From positions 28,475 to 92,474 of the forward strand of contig NZ_CANRKH010000010.1 in the NCBI RefSeq assembly GCF_947631165.1: DNA of 64,000 nt, in the 5' to 3' direction. A program made the position numbers and the translations under genes. Position 1 is the first letter of the stretch. Every line of letters begins with the position of its first letter. The DNA comes from an uncultured Dysosmobacter sp. (GTDB lineage: Bacteria > Bacillota > Clostridia > Oscillospirales > Oscillospiraceae). This document shows positions 25,530 to 34,629 of this stretch, piece by piece. The notes under the pieces are model-generated. The model did no database searches and was not told the DNA's origin. It saw only the letters and a list, made by a program, of their open reading frames with translations.

Positions 25530-26378
25530 TCACTTTTTCAATTTCCTGCCCGCGAAGTTGGAGGCCAGGTTGATGAGGAACGTCATCACCATCAGAATCG
25601 CCGCAATGGCAAAAGCCACGCCCGTCTCACCCCGCTCGTTGGCATAGACGTACAGCGCCACGGTCAGCGTAGCGGAGGAGGACTCCATGGCTCCGCTAAA
25701 GCTATTGAGGATCAGGCCGAAGCCAGCAGTAAACAGCAGGGCCGCGCTCTCACCCACGATACGGCCGACGGCCAGGATGCAGCCGGTGACGATTCCGTCC
25801 ACGGCGTTGGGCAGCACCACGGTGCGGACCATGTGCCACTTTCCCGCTCCCAGGCTCAGGGCGCCCTCCCGATAGGACTGGGGCACGGTCTTCAGGCTCT
25901 CCTGGGTCGTGCGGACGATGGTGGGCAGGACCATGATGACCAGGGTCAGGCCGCCGGCCTTGATACCGGCCTGCCAGCCCACCAGCTGCAGAAAGAACAG
26001 CATGCCTACCAGGCCGAAGATGATGGAGGGAATGCCCGTCAGCGTCTCGGTGGCAAATTCGATGACCGCCACCAGCCGGTGGTTCGCAGCATACTCCGTC
26101 AGGTAGACGGCGGCGCCCACGCCCAGGGGCAGGACGATGGCCATGGCCACGACGATGATATAGAGGGTGTTGAGGATATTGGGCAGGATGCCGATGGTAT
26201 CCTTGATATAGCTGGTCTGGCTGGTCAGCAGCTCCCAGGTGATGTTGCCGAGTCCGCGGTAAAAGATATAGCCGATCAGGAACATCAATAGGGCGCAGGT
26301 CAGTCCGGCACAGAGCCACAGCAGACCCCGCAGGCCCCTGTCGTAGACCCGGCGGCGCAGGGACAGCTTCTGTTCCAT
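25530..26378 (-). CDS. pstA: Phosphate ABC transporter permease PstA
   Basis: An integral membrane subunit of the Pst importer, 282 residues with six predicted membrane helices. The first is [21 protein letters not shown]. The cytoplasmic coupling loop reads [23 protein letters not shown], the EAA-type motif contacting PstB, and SIIFGLVGM is a typical PstA block. The ATG follows GGAGG and lies 3 bp after the pstC stop. Confidence 0.97.
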   Translation of the reverse strand: MEQKLSLRRRVYDRGLRGLLWLCAGLTCALLMFLIGYIFYRGLGNITWELLTSQTSYIKDTIGILPNILNTLYIIVVAMAIVLPLGVGAAVYLTEYAANHRLVAVIEFATETLTGIPSIIFGLVGMLFFLQLVGWQAGIKAGGLTLVIMVLPTIVRTTQESLKTVPQSYREGALSLGAGKWHMVRTVVLPNAVDGIVTGCILAVGRIVGESAALLFTAGFGLILNSFSGAMESSSATLTVALYVYANERGETGVAFAIAAILMVMTFLINLASNFAGRKLKK

Positions 26379-26381
26379 AGG

Positions 26382-27371
26382 TCAGTCCTCCTTCCTGTTC
26401 TTGATGAACACGTTCAGCAGCACGTTGATGAGCATGATGAACAAAAACAGCACCAGGCCGATGGAGTACAGGGCGTTCCGCTGAAGGCTCCCGTAGGATG
26501 CGTAAGACATCTCCGAGGCAATGGCCGTGGTCAGGAAGCGGACGGAGGTAAACAGGCCCGGCATGTTGGCCACGTTGCCGGAGACCATGATGATGGCCAT
26601 GGCCTCGCCGATGGCGCGGCCCACGCCCAGCACCACTGCCGTTGCCACGCCGCTGCTGGCGGCGGGCAGGGACACCCGAAAGTAGGTCTCGATCCTGGTG
26701 GCGCCCAGGGCCAGGGACGCCTCCTCATACTCCCGAGGCACGGCCCGAAGGGCCGTTTCAGACACATTGATGATGGATGGCAGGATCATGATGGCAAGCA
26801 CCAGAATGGCAGCCAGCAGGCAGGCGCCGGAGCTGAGGCCAAACAGGCTGCGGATGGCGGGCACCAGCACGATCATGCCCACCAGGCCGTACACCACGGA
26901 GGGAATGCCCGCCAGCAGCTCCACGGCGGTCCTGATGACCCGGGCGGCCTTGGGCGGCGCCACCTTTGCCAGAAAGACGGCGGTCATCAATCCCACAGGC
27001 ACACCGATGATCACGGCACCCGCGGTGCCGTAGACGGAGGTCAGGATAAAGGGCAGGATACCGTAGGACGCCTCCACAGTGGTGGCGGTGGGAGCCCAGA
27101 CCTGTCCAAAGAGGAAGTCCGCCAGGCCGATCTCCCGGATGGCCGGCAGGCCGGAGACGATCAGGTAGATGCTGATGAACAGGACAAAGGCCACAGCCAC
27201 GACGCCGCACAGCAAAAACAGCAGGTGGAAGAACAGTTCCATGACCTCCCTGCCGTTCCACGTCTTCTTTGGCGCGGAGCCGCGGTCTTTGCGGCGGTTT
27301 TTTTCTCTTTCAGCTGACGGCCGCCCCGGCATGGGGCCGGACCAGGTATTTTCCATTTCCATGATTTCCAT
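26382..27371 (-). CDS. pstC: Phosphate ABC transporter permease PstC
   Basis: An integral membrane subunit, 329 residues. The first 45 are a basic cytoplasmic tail (REKNRRKDRGSAPKK) before six membrane helices. The EAA-type loop reads EYEEASLALGATRIETYFRVSLP and SVVYGLVGM is shared with PstA. Start choice is uncertain: AAGGAG is very close to the ATG at 27371 and 11 bases from the ATG at 27362; either gives almost the same protein. It lies 85 bp after pstS. Confidence 0.96.
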   Translation of the reverse strand: MEIMEMENTWSGPMPGRPSAEREKNRRKDRGSAPKKTWNGREVMELFFHLLFLLCGVVAVAFVLFISIYLIVSGLPAIREIGLADFLFGQVWAPTATTVEASYGILPFILTSVYGTAGAVIIGVPVGLMTAVFLAKVAPPKAARVIRTAVELLAGIPSVVYGLVGMIVLVPAIRSLFGLSSGACLLAAILVLAIMILPSIINVSETALRAVPREYEEASLALGATRIETYFRVSLPAASSGVATAVVLGVGRAIGEAMAIIMVSGNVANMPGLFTSVRFLTTAIASEMSYASYGSLQRNALYSIGLVLFLFIMLINVLLNVFIKNRKED

Positions 27372-27456
27372 GTCTCCTTCTGTCTGCGGGAATAGCCTCC
27401 CCCCAGCTCCTTGTCATTCGTGGGTGGAGGCCGTCCCCAAGGGGGTGTGTTCGTGA

Positions 27457-28296
27457 TCATTTCGCGACGGGCACCGCGCCGGCGGCACGGATCAGATCGT
27501 TTGCGGCGGCGGAGGTGGCGAAGCTGAGGAATGCCTGGGCCTGAGCGCTCAGGTCCGCACCCTCCTTGGTGACCAGAATGAAGGGACGCTGGATCTCATA
27601 GCTGCCATCCAGCACGGTGTCCTCGGTGCAGGTCACGCCGCCAACAGTAACAGCCTTGACCGTATCCTTCAGGGCGGACAGAGAGGCGTAGCCGACAGCG
27701 TTGGGATTGCCGGCAACAGCCTCAATGACAGCGCCGGTGGAGGTCAGCTCCTGGTCCAGTTTGCATGCGTCCTTGGTGCCGGTAATGGACTCAAAGCCGT
27801 CCCGGGTACCGGAGCCAGCCTCACGGCCGATGCAGGAGATGGTGCCGGCATCGCCGCCCGCCTCGCTCCAGTCGGTGATCTCACCGGTGAATATCTTAGC
27901 GATCTGCTCCACAGTCAGGTCCTCCGCCTTGCAGGCGGGGTTGACGATGACGGCGATGCCGTCCAGAGCCACGGTGGTACCCACCAGGCCGGAGTCTGCT
28001 TCCTCGTCCTTCAGGGCGCGGGAGCTCAAGCCGATGTCGGCGCTGCCGTTGGAGGCAGCCTCGATACCGGCGCCGGAGCCGGTAGCGTCATAGGTGACGG
28101 TCACGCCGCTGTTGTCAGCCATAAACTGCTCGCTCAGGGCGCCGATGACTTTCTCCATAGAGGTGGAGCCGTTGGTGGAAACAGCGCCGCTCAGCTGTGT
28201 CTCGGCGGACTGCTCCCCGGTTTCGGAAGAACCGCAGCCGGCCATCAGAGACAGGGCCAGGATCAGGATCAGCAAAATAGCACATGCTTTTTTCAT
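27457..28296 (-). CDS. pstS: Phosphate-binding lipoprotein PstS
   Basis: The extracytoplasmic phosphate receptor of the Pst importer. The 279-residue protein has a lipoprotein signal peptide ending LMAGC, so Cys 21 is probably lipidated. The phosphate-binding loops are visible as NGSTSMEKVIG, IGLSSRALKDEE and REAGSGTRDGFE. It is the first gene of the operon, after AAAGGAG and a leader of about 160 bases. A Pho box lies in its promoter. Confidence 0.97.
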   Translation of the reverse strand: MKKACAILLILILALSLMAGCGSSETGEQSAETQLSGAVSTNGSTSMEKVIGALSEQFMADNSGVTVTYDATGSGAGIEAASNGSADIGLSSRALKDEEADSGLVGTTVALDGIAVIVNPACKAEDLTVEQIAKIFTGEITDWSEAGGDAGTISCIGREAGSGTRDGFESITGTKDACKLDQELTSTGAVIEAVAGNPNAVGYASLSALKDTVKAVTVGGVTCTEDTVLDGSYEIQRPFILVTKEGADLSAQAQAFLSFATSAAANDLIRAAGAVPVAK

Positions 28297-28457
28297 CGCT
28301 TGTCTACTCCTTTGATTTCAATATGTCTTTGGCAGGGCATCACAACGGCGATCAAAATTCGTTCCTCCGAAATGGAGATCATTTCTTTGGGTCCGCGGCT
28401 CTTTTGTCCGCGCAGCCGGGTTTGGATCGCCCCTGCCACGTCCTTGCTGCAGTTGAT
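28297..28457 (-). other. Structured leader of pstS
   Basis: About 160 transcribed bases precede pstS. Distant arms are complementary: GGCAGGGGCGATC near 28410-28438 pairs with GATCGCC and CCCTGCC near 28333-28357. A small hairpin, CTCCATTTCGGAG, lies between. This gives a closed stem-loop leader. I do not recognise it as a known riboswitch. Confidence 0.45.
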
Positions 28458-28513
28458 AGTATAAACAGCCCTGCGTAAAATCTGTCACCCGGCCCTTGTA
28501 AAGTCTAGGTAAA
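28458..28513 (-). promoter_or_regulatory. pstS promoter with Pho box
   Basis: On the minus strand TGACAG (28482-28487), 18 bp and TATACT (28458-28463). Upstream TTTACC-TAGAC-TTTACA (28497-28513) is a pair of direct repeats 11 bp apart, as in Firmicute PhoP/PhoB boxes. A further TTTTAC at 28475-28480 is in the same 11-bp phase. Confidence 0.8.
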
Positions 28514-28547
28514 AAAGTTTTCCATCGGATTTTTTTAAACAAGTATG

Positions 28548-28580
28548 AAAAATCCGCCCGAAGCGCTTGCTCCGGGCGGA
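28548..28580 (-). terminator. Terminator of the dicarboxylate symporter gene
   Basis: TCCGCCCG and CGGGCGGA form the stem around an 11-base loop, followed on the minus strand by TTTTT; it lies about 40 bp past the symporter stop. Confidence 0.88.
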
Positions 28581-28622
28581 AATGTTCTTTTATGATCTAT
28601 GATATAGACATGGATACCGCAA

Positions 28623-29816
28623 TTACAGGGCGGGAGTCTTGAGATCCTCGTTCCGGATACCGTGCTTTTCGGCGTAGCCGGTGAGCATCAAAGTCAGTGC
28701 GCCGTCGCCAGTGACGTTGCAGGCGGTGCCGAAGCTGTCCTGCAGGGCGAAAATGGCCAGCATCAGGGCGGTGCCGTCGTTCTTGAAGAGCAGCACGCCA
28801 GTGATGAGGCCCAGGGATGCCATCACCGTGCCGCCGGGAACGCCGGGGGCGCCAATGGCGAAGATGCCCAGCAGCAGGCAGAACAGGATCATAGTACCCA
28901 CGCTGGGGATAGCACCGTACAGCATCTTGGCAATCGTCATGCAGAAGAACACCTCCGTCAGCACGGAGCCGCACAGGTGGATGTTGGCAAACAGAGGAAT
29001 GCCGAAACTGACCATATCCTTCCGCAGCACTTCGCTCTTGCCGGCACAGTCCAGGGCCACCGCCAGCGTGGCGGCGGAGGACATGGTGCCCACGGCGGTA
29101 AGGTAGGCGGGGCCATAGTGCCGCAGCACCTCCCAGGGGTTTTTGCCGGAATAGGCCCCAGCCAGCAGATACAGCACCGCCAGCCAGATATAATGGCCCG
29201 CCATCACGATGAGGATGATCTGGAGGAAGGCCGGGAGCTGGCGGGTTATCATGCCCTGATAGCTCAGGTTGCAGAAGGTGGCGGCGATATAGAAGGGCAG
29301 CACGGGAATGATGATCTTGCCCACGATGTCCAGCACGATGTTCTGGAACTCTGCAAGCAGGTCGATGGTCCTGCCGGACTTGGTCCAAGTGGCCGCCAGA
29401 CCCAGCAGCACCGACAGCACCAGGGCGCTCATCACCGGCATGATCTGAGGAATGTCAAGCTGGAACACCACGCCGGGCAGCTCCTTCAGACCCGCCACGC
29501 TGGTGTCGATAGACAGATGGGGGATCAGGGCATAGCCTGCAGCAGTGGACATGAACGCCGCGCAGATGGAAGAGACATAGGCAATGGCCACTGCGACCCC
29601 CAGCAGCCGGGAAGCGTTGGCCCCCAACTTCGTGATGGACGGCGCGATGAAACCGATGATGATCAGCGGCACGCAGAAGGTGATGAGCTGGCCCATGATG
29701 TACTGCAGGGTGACGACCACCTTCATCACGCTCTCTGGAAATACCAGGCCGCAGATGATGCCCACGGCGATGCCCAAAAGCAGCCGGAACGGCAGACTGT
29801 TGCATAATTTTTTCAT
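28623..29816 (-). CDS. Sodium:dicarboxylate (DAACS) symporter
   Basis: A secondary transporter of the dicarboxylate/amino acid:cation symporter family (GltP/SstT/DctA fold), 397 residues. The N-terminal half has six helices. The C-terminal transport core has the serine-rich hairpin TMSSAATLAVAL, then GAPGVPGGTVMASLG and the substrate-site helix FGTACNVTGDGALTLML. The likely substrates are acidic or small neutral amino acids, or C4-dicarboxylates; the sequence alone does not decide. It is a single-gene unit with its own promoter and terminator. Confidence 0.93.
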   Translation of the reverse strand: MKKLCNSLPFRLLLGIAVGIICGLVFPESVMKVVVTLQYIMGQLITFCVPLIIIGFIAPSITKLGANASRLLGVAVAIAYVSSICAAFMSTAAGYALIPHLSIDTSVAGLKELPGVVFQLDIPQIMPVMSALVLSVLLGLAATWTKSGRTIDLLAEFQNIVLDIVGKIIIPVLPFYIAATFCNLSYQGMITRQLPAFLQIILIVMAGHYIWLAVLYLLAGAYSGKNPWEVLRHYGPAYLTAVGTMSSAATLAVALDCAGKSEVLRKDMVSFGIPLFANIHLCGSVLTEVFFCMTIAKMLYGAIPSVGTMILFCLLLGIFAIGAPGVPGGTVMASLGLITGVLLFKNDGTALMLAIFALQDSFGTACNVTGDGALTLMLTGYAEKHGIRNEDLKTPAL

Positions 29817-29891
29817 AATACCCTCCCAAAAACAGATCCGCCCGCCGGACGGCGGTGCGGCGGGCGCCCCCTCTCCGGTACGTCCGGCTCT

Positions 29892-29920
29892 ATCTTAAAC
29901 CCTCCGCCGCCGAAAGTCAA
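29892..29920 (-). promoter_or_regulatory. Promoter of the symporter gene
   Basis: TTGACT (29915-29920), a 17-bp spacer and TAAGAT (29892-29897) on the minus strand, about 75 bp before the start. The rest of the 29817-30077 spacer holds no gene. Confidence 0.75.
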
Positions 29921-30077
29921 CGCATGGACGGCCCTTTCCCTTTTTCCCAGGCAAAGGCGGCGCGGCGGGAACAGGCGCTCCACCGCCGGCGTCCTCGATC
30001 GCCGTTTTTTGTATTGTTATATTTTTACAAAGTTGAATCGATTTCGTCATTATTTTTCCGTTTTTATAAGAACCTTA

Positions 30078-30106
30078 TTGACGGTTAAGTCCGGTTCTGC
30101 TATGAT
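30078..30106 (+). promoter_or_regulatory. pfkA promoter
   Basis: TTGACG (30078-30083), a 17-bp spacer and TATGAT (30101-30106). The following leader of about 115 bases has a hairpin GGGTCCGC..GCGGAC and a second GTCCCC..GGGAC, then GCTTTTTTATT; this could act as a weak attenuator. Confidence 0.8.
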
Positions 30107-30226
30107 GGACCCGAGTTCTGGCCCACAAGGGTCCGCCTGACAGCGGACAGACCCGCTGGATGGTCCCCGCTGCCACGGGACGCGGTCAAATTGCTTTTTT
30201 ATTGGGACTTGGAAGGAAGGACAGCT

Positions 30227-31237
30227 ATGGAGAGACAGGTCAAGCGTATCGGCGTTCTCACCAGCGGCGGCGACGCCCCCGGCATGAACGCGGCGGTCCG
30301 GGCCGTTGTGCGGACCGCCATCAACCACGGGATCGACTGCGTCGGCATCCGCCGGGGCTGGAACGGTCTCATCAACAGTGATTTTATCCCCCTGGACGCC
30401 CCCAGCGTCAGTCACATCATCAACAAGGGCGGCACCATGCTGTACACCGCCCGCAGCGAGGAATTCCGCACCGCGGAGGGCCGGGCCAAAGCCCTGGCCA
30501 CCTGCAAACTGCTGGGACTGGAGGGCATCGTGGCCATCGGCGGCGACGGCACCTTTCAGGGCGCTCTGGCCCTGAGCCGCCAGGCCGCCCAGGCGGGCAG
30601 CCGGCTGCAGGTGGTGGGCATCCCCGCCACCATCGACAACGACATCGGCTGCTCCCACTATACCATCGGCTTCGACACCGCCTGCAACACCGCCGTCGAG
30701 TGCATCGACAAGCTGCGGGACACCATGCAGTCCCACGAGCGCTGCTCAGTGGTGGAGGTCATGGGGCGCCACGCCGGATATCTGGCGCTGTACGTGGGCA
30801 TCTCCATCGGCGCCACCGCCGTGCTGATCCCAGAACATGAAGTGGACTTTGACCGGGATGTGACGGAGAAGATCCGCCGCGCCCGGCTGGCAGGCACCAC
30901 CCACTACATGGTGGTGGTGGCCGAGGGCGCCGGCAGCGCCTTCCGCATCGCGGAGCGCATCAAAGAGGAGACCGGCATGGATCCCCGGGTCACCGTGCTG
31001 GGCCACATCCAGCGGGGCGGGACCCCCACCGCCCGGGACCGGGAGACAGCCAGCCGCATGGGCTACGAGGCCGTCATGTCCCTGGCCCAGGGCCGGGGCA
31101 ACCGCATCATCGCGACCCAGGACGGCCGTATCGTGGACCTGGACATGGAGGAGGCCCTGGGCATGGTGAAGCACTTCCAGATGGACCGCTACGAGGTGCT
31201 GGAATCCCTGGCCAATACCCGCAGCACCCCCCTCTGA
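30227..31237 (+). CDS. pfkA: 6-phosphofructokinase
   Basis: ATP-dependent phosphorylation of fructose 6-phosphate, committed step of glycolysis, cytoplasmic. The 336-residue form starts at ATG 30227 after GGAAGGAAGG; the track start is inside the leader. Motifs: LTSGGDAPGMNAAVR at the nucleotide site and IGGDGTFQGA, where Gly rather than Asp points to ATP and not pyrophosphate as donor. PATIDNDIG carries the catalytic aspartate and VEVMGRHAGYLAL contacts the sugar phosphate. It is monocistronic with its own terminator. Confidence 0.97.
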   Translation: MERQVKRIGVLTSGGDAPGMNAAVRAVVRTAINHGIDCVGIRRGWNGLINSDFIPLDAPSVSHIINKGGTMLYTARSEEFRTAEGRAKALATCKLLGLEGIVAIGGDGTFQGALALSRQAAQAGSRLQVVGIPATIDNDIGCSHYTIGFDTACNTAVECIDKLRDTMQSHERCSVVEVMGRHAGYLALYVGISIGATAVLIPEHEVDFDRDVTEKIRRARLAGTTHYMVVVAEGAGSAFRIAERIKEETGMDPRVTVLGHIQRGGTPTARDRETASRMGYEAVMSLAQGRGNRIIATQDGRIVDLDMEEALGMVKHFQMDRYEVLESLANTRSTPL

Positions 31238-31271
31238 GCCTACATAATCCCGTACTCTCAATAGACAAAGA

Positions 31272-31310
31272 CCCCTGACACAGGCAAGCTTCCTGCGTCA
31301 GGGGCTTTTT
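31272..31310 (+). terminator. pfkA terminator
   Basis: CCCCTGACACAGG and CCTGCGTCAGGGG form a 13-bp stem with one mismatch and a 7-base loop, followed by CTTTTT, 34 bp past the stop. Confidence 0.9.
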
Positions 31311-31666
31311 ACGCTGTCTGCGCTATTTGGACCACGATGCTGCACGGCAAAGGGTTTTCATACAGCAATTCGTTTTGCCGGAATTCACTTCCGGCAAAAC
31401 ACCTCTGCCCGCCGCGGCGGCACGTCCGCGGTGCGAGGAGGCAGATGATCTCGCCTGCCCACCATCAGACCAGCCGATTCCCGGCCCTTATTGGGCCGCC
31501 AATCGGGGCGCTCCTGCTCACCGTCAGGCCAACCGATCCCCGTGTGCTTCGCACCCGCCGATCGGGGCCTATCCTCGAATTTGCCTCGCTTTATCTGCCA
31601 CTGGCAGCGCTTCGGCAAATCCTCGATGACCGGCTCGCTTCATCCGCCGCAGGCGGCGCTTCGCCG
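31311..31666. other. Hairpin chain between pfkA and the pyrophosphatase gene
   Basis: No gene is supported. GTTTTGCCGGAA-TTCAC-TTCCGGCAAAAC (about 31370-31398) is a perfect 12-bp hairpin. Further GC-rich hairpins follow (GGCCCTTATTGGGCC, GCCGCAGGCGGC). The stretch CCGATCCCCG / CGATCGGGG is repeated in both orientations. ORFs drawn here have low-complexity translations and no ribosome binding sites. Confidence 0.5.
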
Positions 31667-33283
31667 TCATCCCCACAATGCCGACAGCATGGGGATGACC
31701 TGCTTCTTCCGGCTCATGATCTTGGGCAGGAAGGCGGCATTCTCCTTGTCGTTTTTGATGTTGAAGGCCTGCCGGATGGTGTCCTCGTCGCCCACGTACA
31801 GCAGCTGCGTGCCCTCCAGCAGCACGTCGGTGATCATCAGCACCACCGTGTCCAGGCCCCGTTTCTTCCGGTTCTCCCGCATGCTGGCCAGGAACTCGTC
31901 CTTCCGGGCCAGCAGCCGGTCGGAGTCCATGCAGGTGATCTGGCTGACCGCCAGGTTGTGGCCCGCAATGTGGAATTCCTTGTAGTCCGTGCTCAGCATG
32001 GCGTCCACCGTCTTGTCGTCGCCGCAGGCGGCGGAGAAGATGGCCTTTCCCAGCTCATCCAGCGACTCGTTGGCGATGCGGGCCATACGGTTGGCCATGT
32101 CGATATCCCGCTGGGTGCAGGTGGGCGATTTGAACATGACCGTGTCGGACACGATGGCGGCGGTCATAAGGCCCGCCATTTTTGCGGTGGGCATCAAGCC
32201 CTTCTCCTGATACATCTCGGCCACGATGGTGGTGGTGCTGCCCACCGGCTCATTGCGGACATAGATGGGATTCTTGGTTTCGATGTCCGCCAGCCGGTGA
32301 TGGTCCACGATCTCCAGGATCTCTGCCTGGTCCAGGCCGGGAACAGACTGGGCCTGTTCGTTATGGTCCATCAAGATCACCTGCTTCCGGCGGGGGCGCA
32401 GCAGGTGATAACGGGACAGCATCCCCACGACCCTCTCCTCATCATCCAGGATGGGATAGGCCCGGAAGCGGCTCTCCAGCACGGTGTTCTGCACATCGTC
32501 GATATAGTCGTCCAGGTGGAAACTCACCACCTCGCCGCTCTTGCAGATGCGGGCGATGGGCAGGGCGTGGCAGATCAGGTGCACCGCCTGATACGCGTCA
32601 AAAGGTGTGGATATGATGCAGGTCTGGGTCTCCTGCTCCAGCAGCGCCTGTTCCACCTCCGCCTGACAGACGATGACGCAGCTGACCTTCAGGTCCAGCG
32701 CCCGCCGGATCATCTCCGGCTGGTCGCCGCAGACCACCACACTGTTGGGGTCGGAAAACAGCAGGTTCTCCCGCCCCGCGGGCAGGGCGATGGTCACCTC
32801 GCCGGAGATCTCCTCCTGCTCGGGGCTGACACAGTTCAAAATGCGGCCCTCCAGAACGGACAGCAGGTTGTACACCGGCACCTCCCGCACCATGGGGTCC
32901 CGGACGGAAGTCATATCGTAGTTGGCCACGTCTCCGGCGGACAGCATCCCGTACAGAGTCCCGTCCTCGTTGGTCACCGGCATCACGGAGATCTTATCCG
33001 CCTGCATGGTCTGCCAAGCACGGCTGATAGTGGCGGCGGCAGACAGAGTGGACGGCGTGTCGTAGTCCAGGTCCCGGACCTGCGTGCGGACATTGTTGAT
33101 AAGCTGGGGCGCGCGGAAGCCGAAGCGGTCCAGCACGATCTGGGTCTCGTCGCTGATCTGGCCCAGGCGGGCGGCGTGATATTCCCGGTGGCCCAGCGCG
33201 TTTTTCAATGCGGCATAGGCCATGGCGGATACGATGGAGTCGGTATCCGGGTTGCGATGCCCGGTGATATAAACGTTGTCCAT
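31667..33283 (-). CDS. Manganese-dependent inorganic pyrophosphatase with CBS-DRTGG insert
   Basis: Family II (DHH) pyrophosphatase that hydrolyses PPi in the cytoplasm. The 538-residue form starts at ATG 33283, preceded by AAGGAG. The N-terminal DHH part has the metal motif TGHRNPDTDSI; IVDHHRLAD carries the DHH motif. Between them lie two CBS halves (KISVMPVTNEDGTLYGMLS; FRAYPILDDEERVVGMLS) and a DRTGG-like region. The C-terminal DHHA2 part is near GLDTVVLMITDVLLEG. In related enzymes the CBS insert binds adenine nucleotides and inhibits or activates. Plain family II enzymes are about 310 residues, so the extra length is the regulatory insert. Confidence 0.94.
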   Translation of the reverse strand: MDNVYITGHRNPDTDSIVSAMAYAALKNALGHREYHAARLGQISDETQIVLDRFGFRAPQLINNVRTQVRDLDYDTPSTLSAAATISRAWQTMQADKISVMPVTNEDGTLYGMLSAGDVANYDMTSVRDPMVREVPVYNLLSVLEGRILNCVSPEQEEISGEVTIALPAGRENLLFSDPNSVVVCGDQPEMIRRALDLKVSCVIVCQAEVEQALLEQETQTCIISTPFDAYQAVHLICHALPIARICKSGEVVSFHLDDYIDDVQNTVLESRFRAYPILDDEERVVGMLSRYHLLRPRRKQVILMDHNEQAQSVPGLDQAEILEIVDHHRLADIETKNPIYVRNEPVGSTTTIVAEMYQEKGLMPTAKMAGLMTAAIVSDTVMFKSPTCTQRDIDMANRMARIANESLDELGKAIFSAACGDDKTVDAMLSTDYKEFHIAGHNLAVSQITCMDSDRLLARKDEFLASMRENRKKRGLDTVVLMITDVLLEGTQLLYVGDEDTIRQAFNIKNDKENAAFLPKIMSRKKQVIPMLSALWG

Positions 33284-33357
33284 AAGCGGTCTCTCCTTCA
33301 TGTGGTTCTCAACCCATTATGCTTTCCCAAAACAGCTTTGTCAACGGCCTGAGCCGT

Positions 33358-33393
33358 GAAAAACATCCGCGGAAACGATTGCCTCCGCGGATG
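33358..33393 (-). terminator. Terminator of the M24 peptidase gene
   Basis: CATCCGCGGA and TCCGCGGATG form a perfect 10-bp stem, followed on the minus strand by TTTTTC, about 35 bp past the peptidase stop. Confidence 0.88.
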
Positions 33394-33426
33394 CCCTCAG
33401 AAAAATTTCCCCTGAAGCCCTGCTTC

Positions 33427-34500
33427 TCACAGGATCAGCAGCTCCTTCGGAGCCTGTGTGATGTTCCGGCAGCCGCTCTCCGTCAGCACGATCACATCCT
33501 CGATGCGGACCCCCAGCTTTCCCGGCAGATAAATGCCCGGCTCCGCGGAGATCACCGCGCCGGCGGGCAGGGGCTTTTCGTTCATGGGGGAGGCGTTGGG
33601 AGCCTCGTGGATCTCCACGCCCACGCCGTGGCCAAAACTGTGGCCGAAATACGCGCCGTAACCAGCATCGCTGATGACGGCCCGGGCAGCGCCGTCCACT
33701 TCCCTGCCCGTGGCGCCGGCCCGGGCAGCGGCGATGCCCGCCAGCTGGGCCGACAGAACGGTTTCGTAAACGCGCCGCATCTCCTCCGTGGCAAAGCCCA
33801 CCGCCACGGTGCGGGTCATATCGGAGCAGTAGCCGTGATAGACGCAGCCGAAATCCATGGTGACGAATTCTCCACGGCCAATGGGCCGCTCCGAGGGAAC
33901 GCCGTGGGGCAGGCTGCCGTTGGGTCCGGAGACCACGATGGGATCGAAGGACATATCTGACGCGCCATAGTGGAGCATCAGGTACTGGAGCCGGGCGGCG
34001 ATCTCCTTTTCCGTAACGCCGGGGCGGATCTCCTTCAAAATGTCCGCCAACGCCTTCTCCGCGATCCGCTGGGCGGATACCAGCGCCTCCAGCTCCTCCT
34101 CGTCCTTCACCGCCCGCAGCTGCCACAGCAGCTCCGTGGCGGGGACCAGCTCACAAGAGAGGGCTTTTTTGTACCGCTCATAGTCACAGACGCTCATATA
34201 GGCGTCCTCGAAGCCCATGCGCCGGACCTGCTGCTCCTGGACAGCCTCCTGGATCAGCGCGGCATATCCCCGCCCGTGACCGGTCTCCCGCAGCTCCGCG
34301 CCCGTCAGGCAGCGGGCCGCCGCCTCCGTATAACGGGAGTCGGTGAAATAATAGGCCTTGTTCCGGGTCACCAGCGCCACGCCGTCAGTGCCGGTGGAAT
34401 GAAATCCGGAGGCGTAAAACCGGTCTGCCTCGCCAGTCAGCAGCATGGCGTCCAAGCCATGGGCCTCCAACTGTGAGGCGATCTTGGCAAAATGGTCCAT
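33427..34500 (-). CDS. Xaa-Pro aminopeptidase-like M24 peptidase
   Basis: A 357-residue cytoplasmic metallopeptidase of family M24, which cleaves N-terminal residues before proline or acts on small peptides. The N-terminal creatinase-like domain covers about residues 1-125. The catalytic pita-bread fold has metal ligands in MDFGCVYHGYCSDMTRT (two Asp), GHGVGVEIHEAP (His), SAEPGIYL (Glu) and GVRIEDVI (Glu). The length matches PepQ/YpdF-type enzymes rather than the longer PepP. It has its own terminator; pyrG lies 129 bp upstream. Confidence 0.93.
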   Translation of the reverse strand: MDHFAKIASQLEAHGLDAMLLTGEADRFYASGFHSTGTDGVALVTRNKAYYFTDSRYTEAAARCLTGAELRETGHGRGYAALIQEAVQEQQVRRMGFEDAYMSVCDYERYKKALSCELVPATELLWQLRAVKDEEELEALVSAQRIAEKALADILKEIRPGVTEKEIAARLQYLMLHYGASDMSFDPIVVSGPNGSLPHGVPSERPIGRGEFVTMDFGCVYHGYCSDMTRTVAVGFATEEMRRVYETVLSAQLAGIAAARAGATGREVDGAARAVISDAGYGAYFGHSFGHGVGVEIHEAPNASPMNEKPLPAGAVISAEPGIYLPGKLGVRIEDVIVLTESGCRNITQAPKELLIL

Positions 34501-34629
34501 ACAGTCATCCTTTCAAACAATGCAGAATGAGAAATGAGGAATTCGGAGCAAACGTATCCGGCTTTGCCGGACAGATCCATCTTCATTCCGCCCGAACAAA
34601 TTCAATCCCTGCGCCTCTCCTGTTTATTT

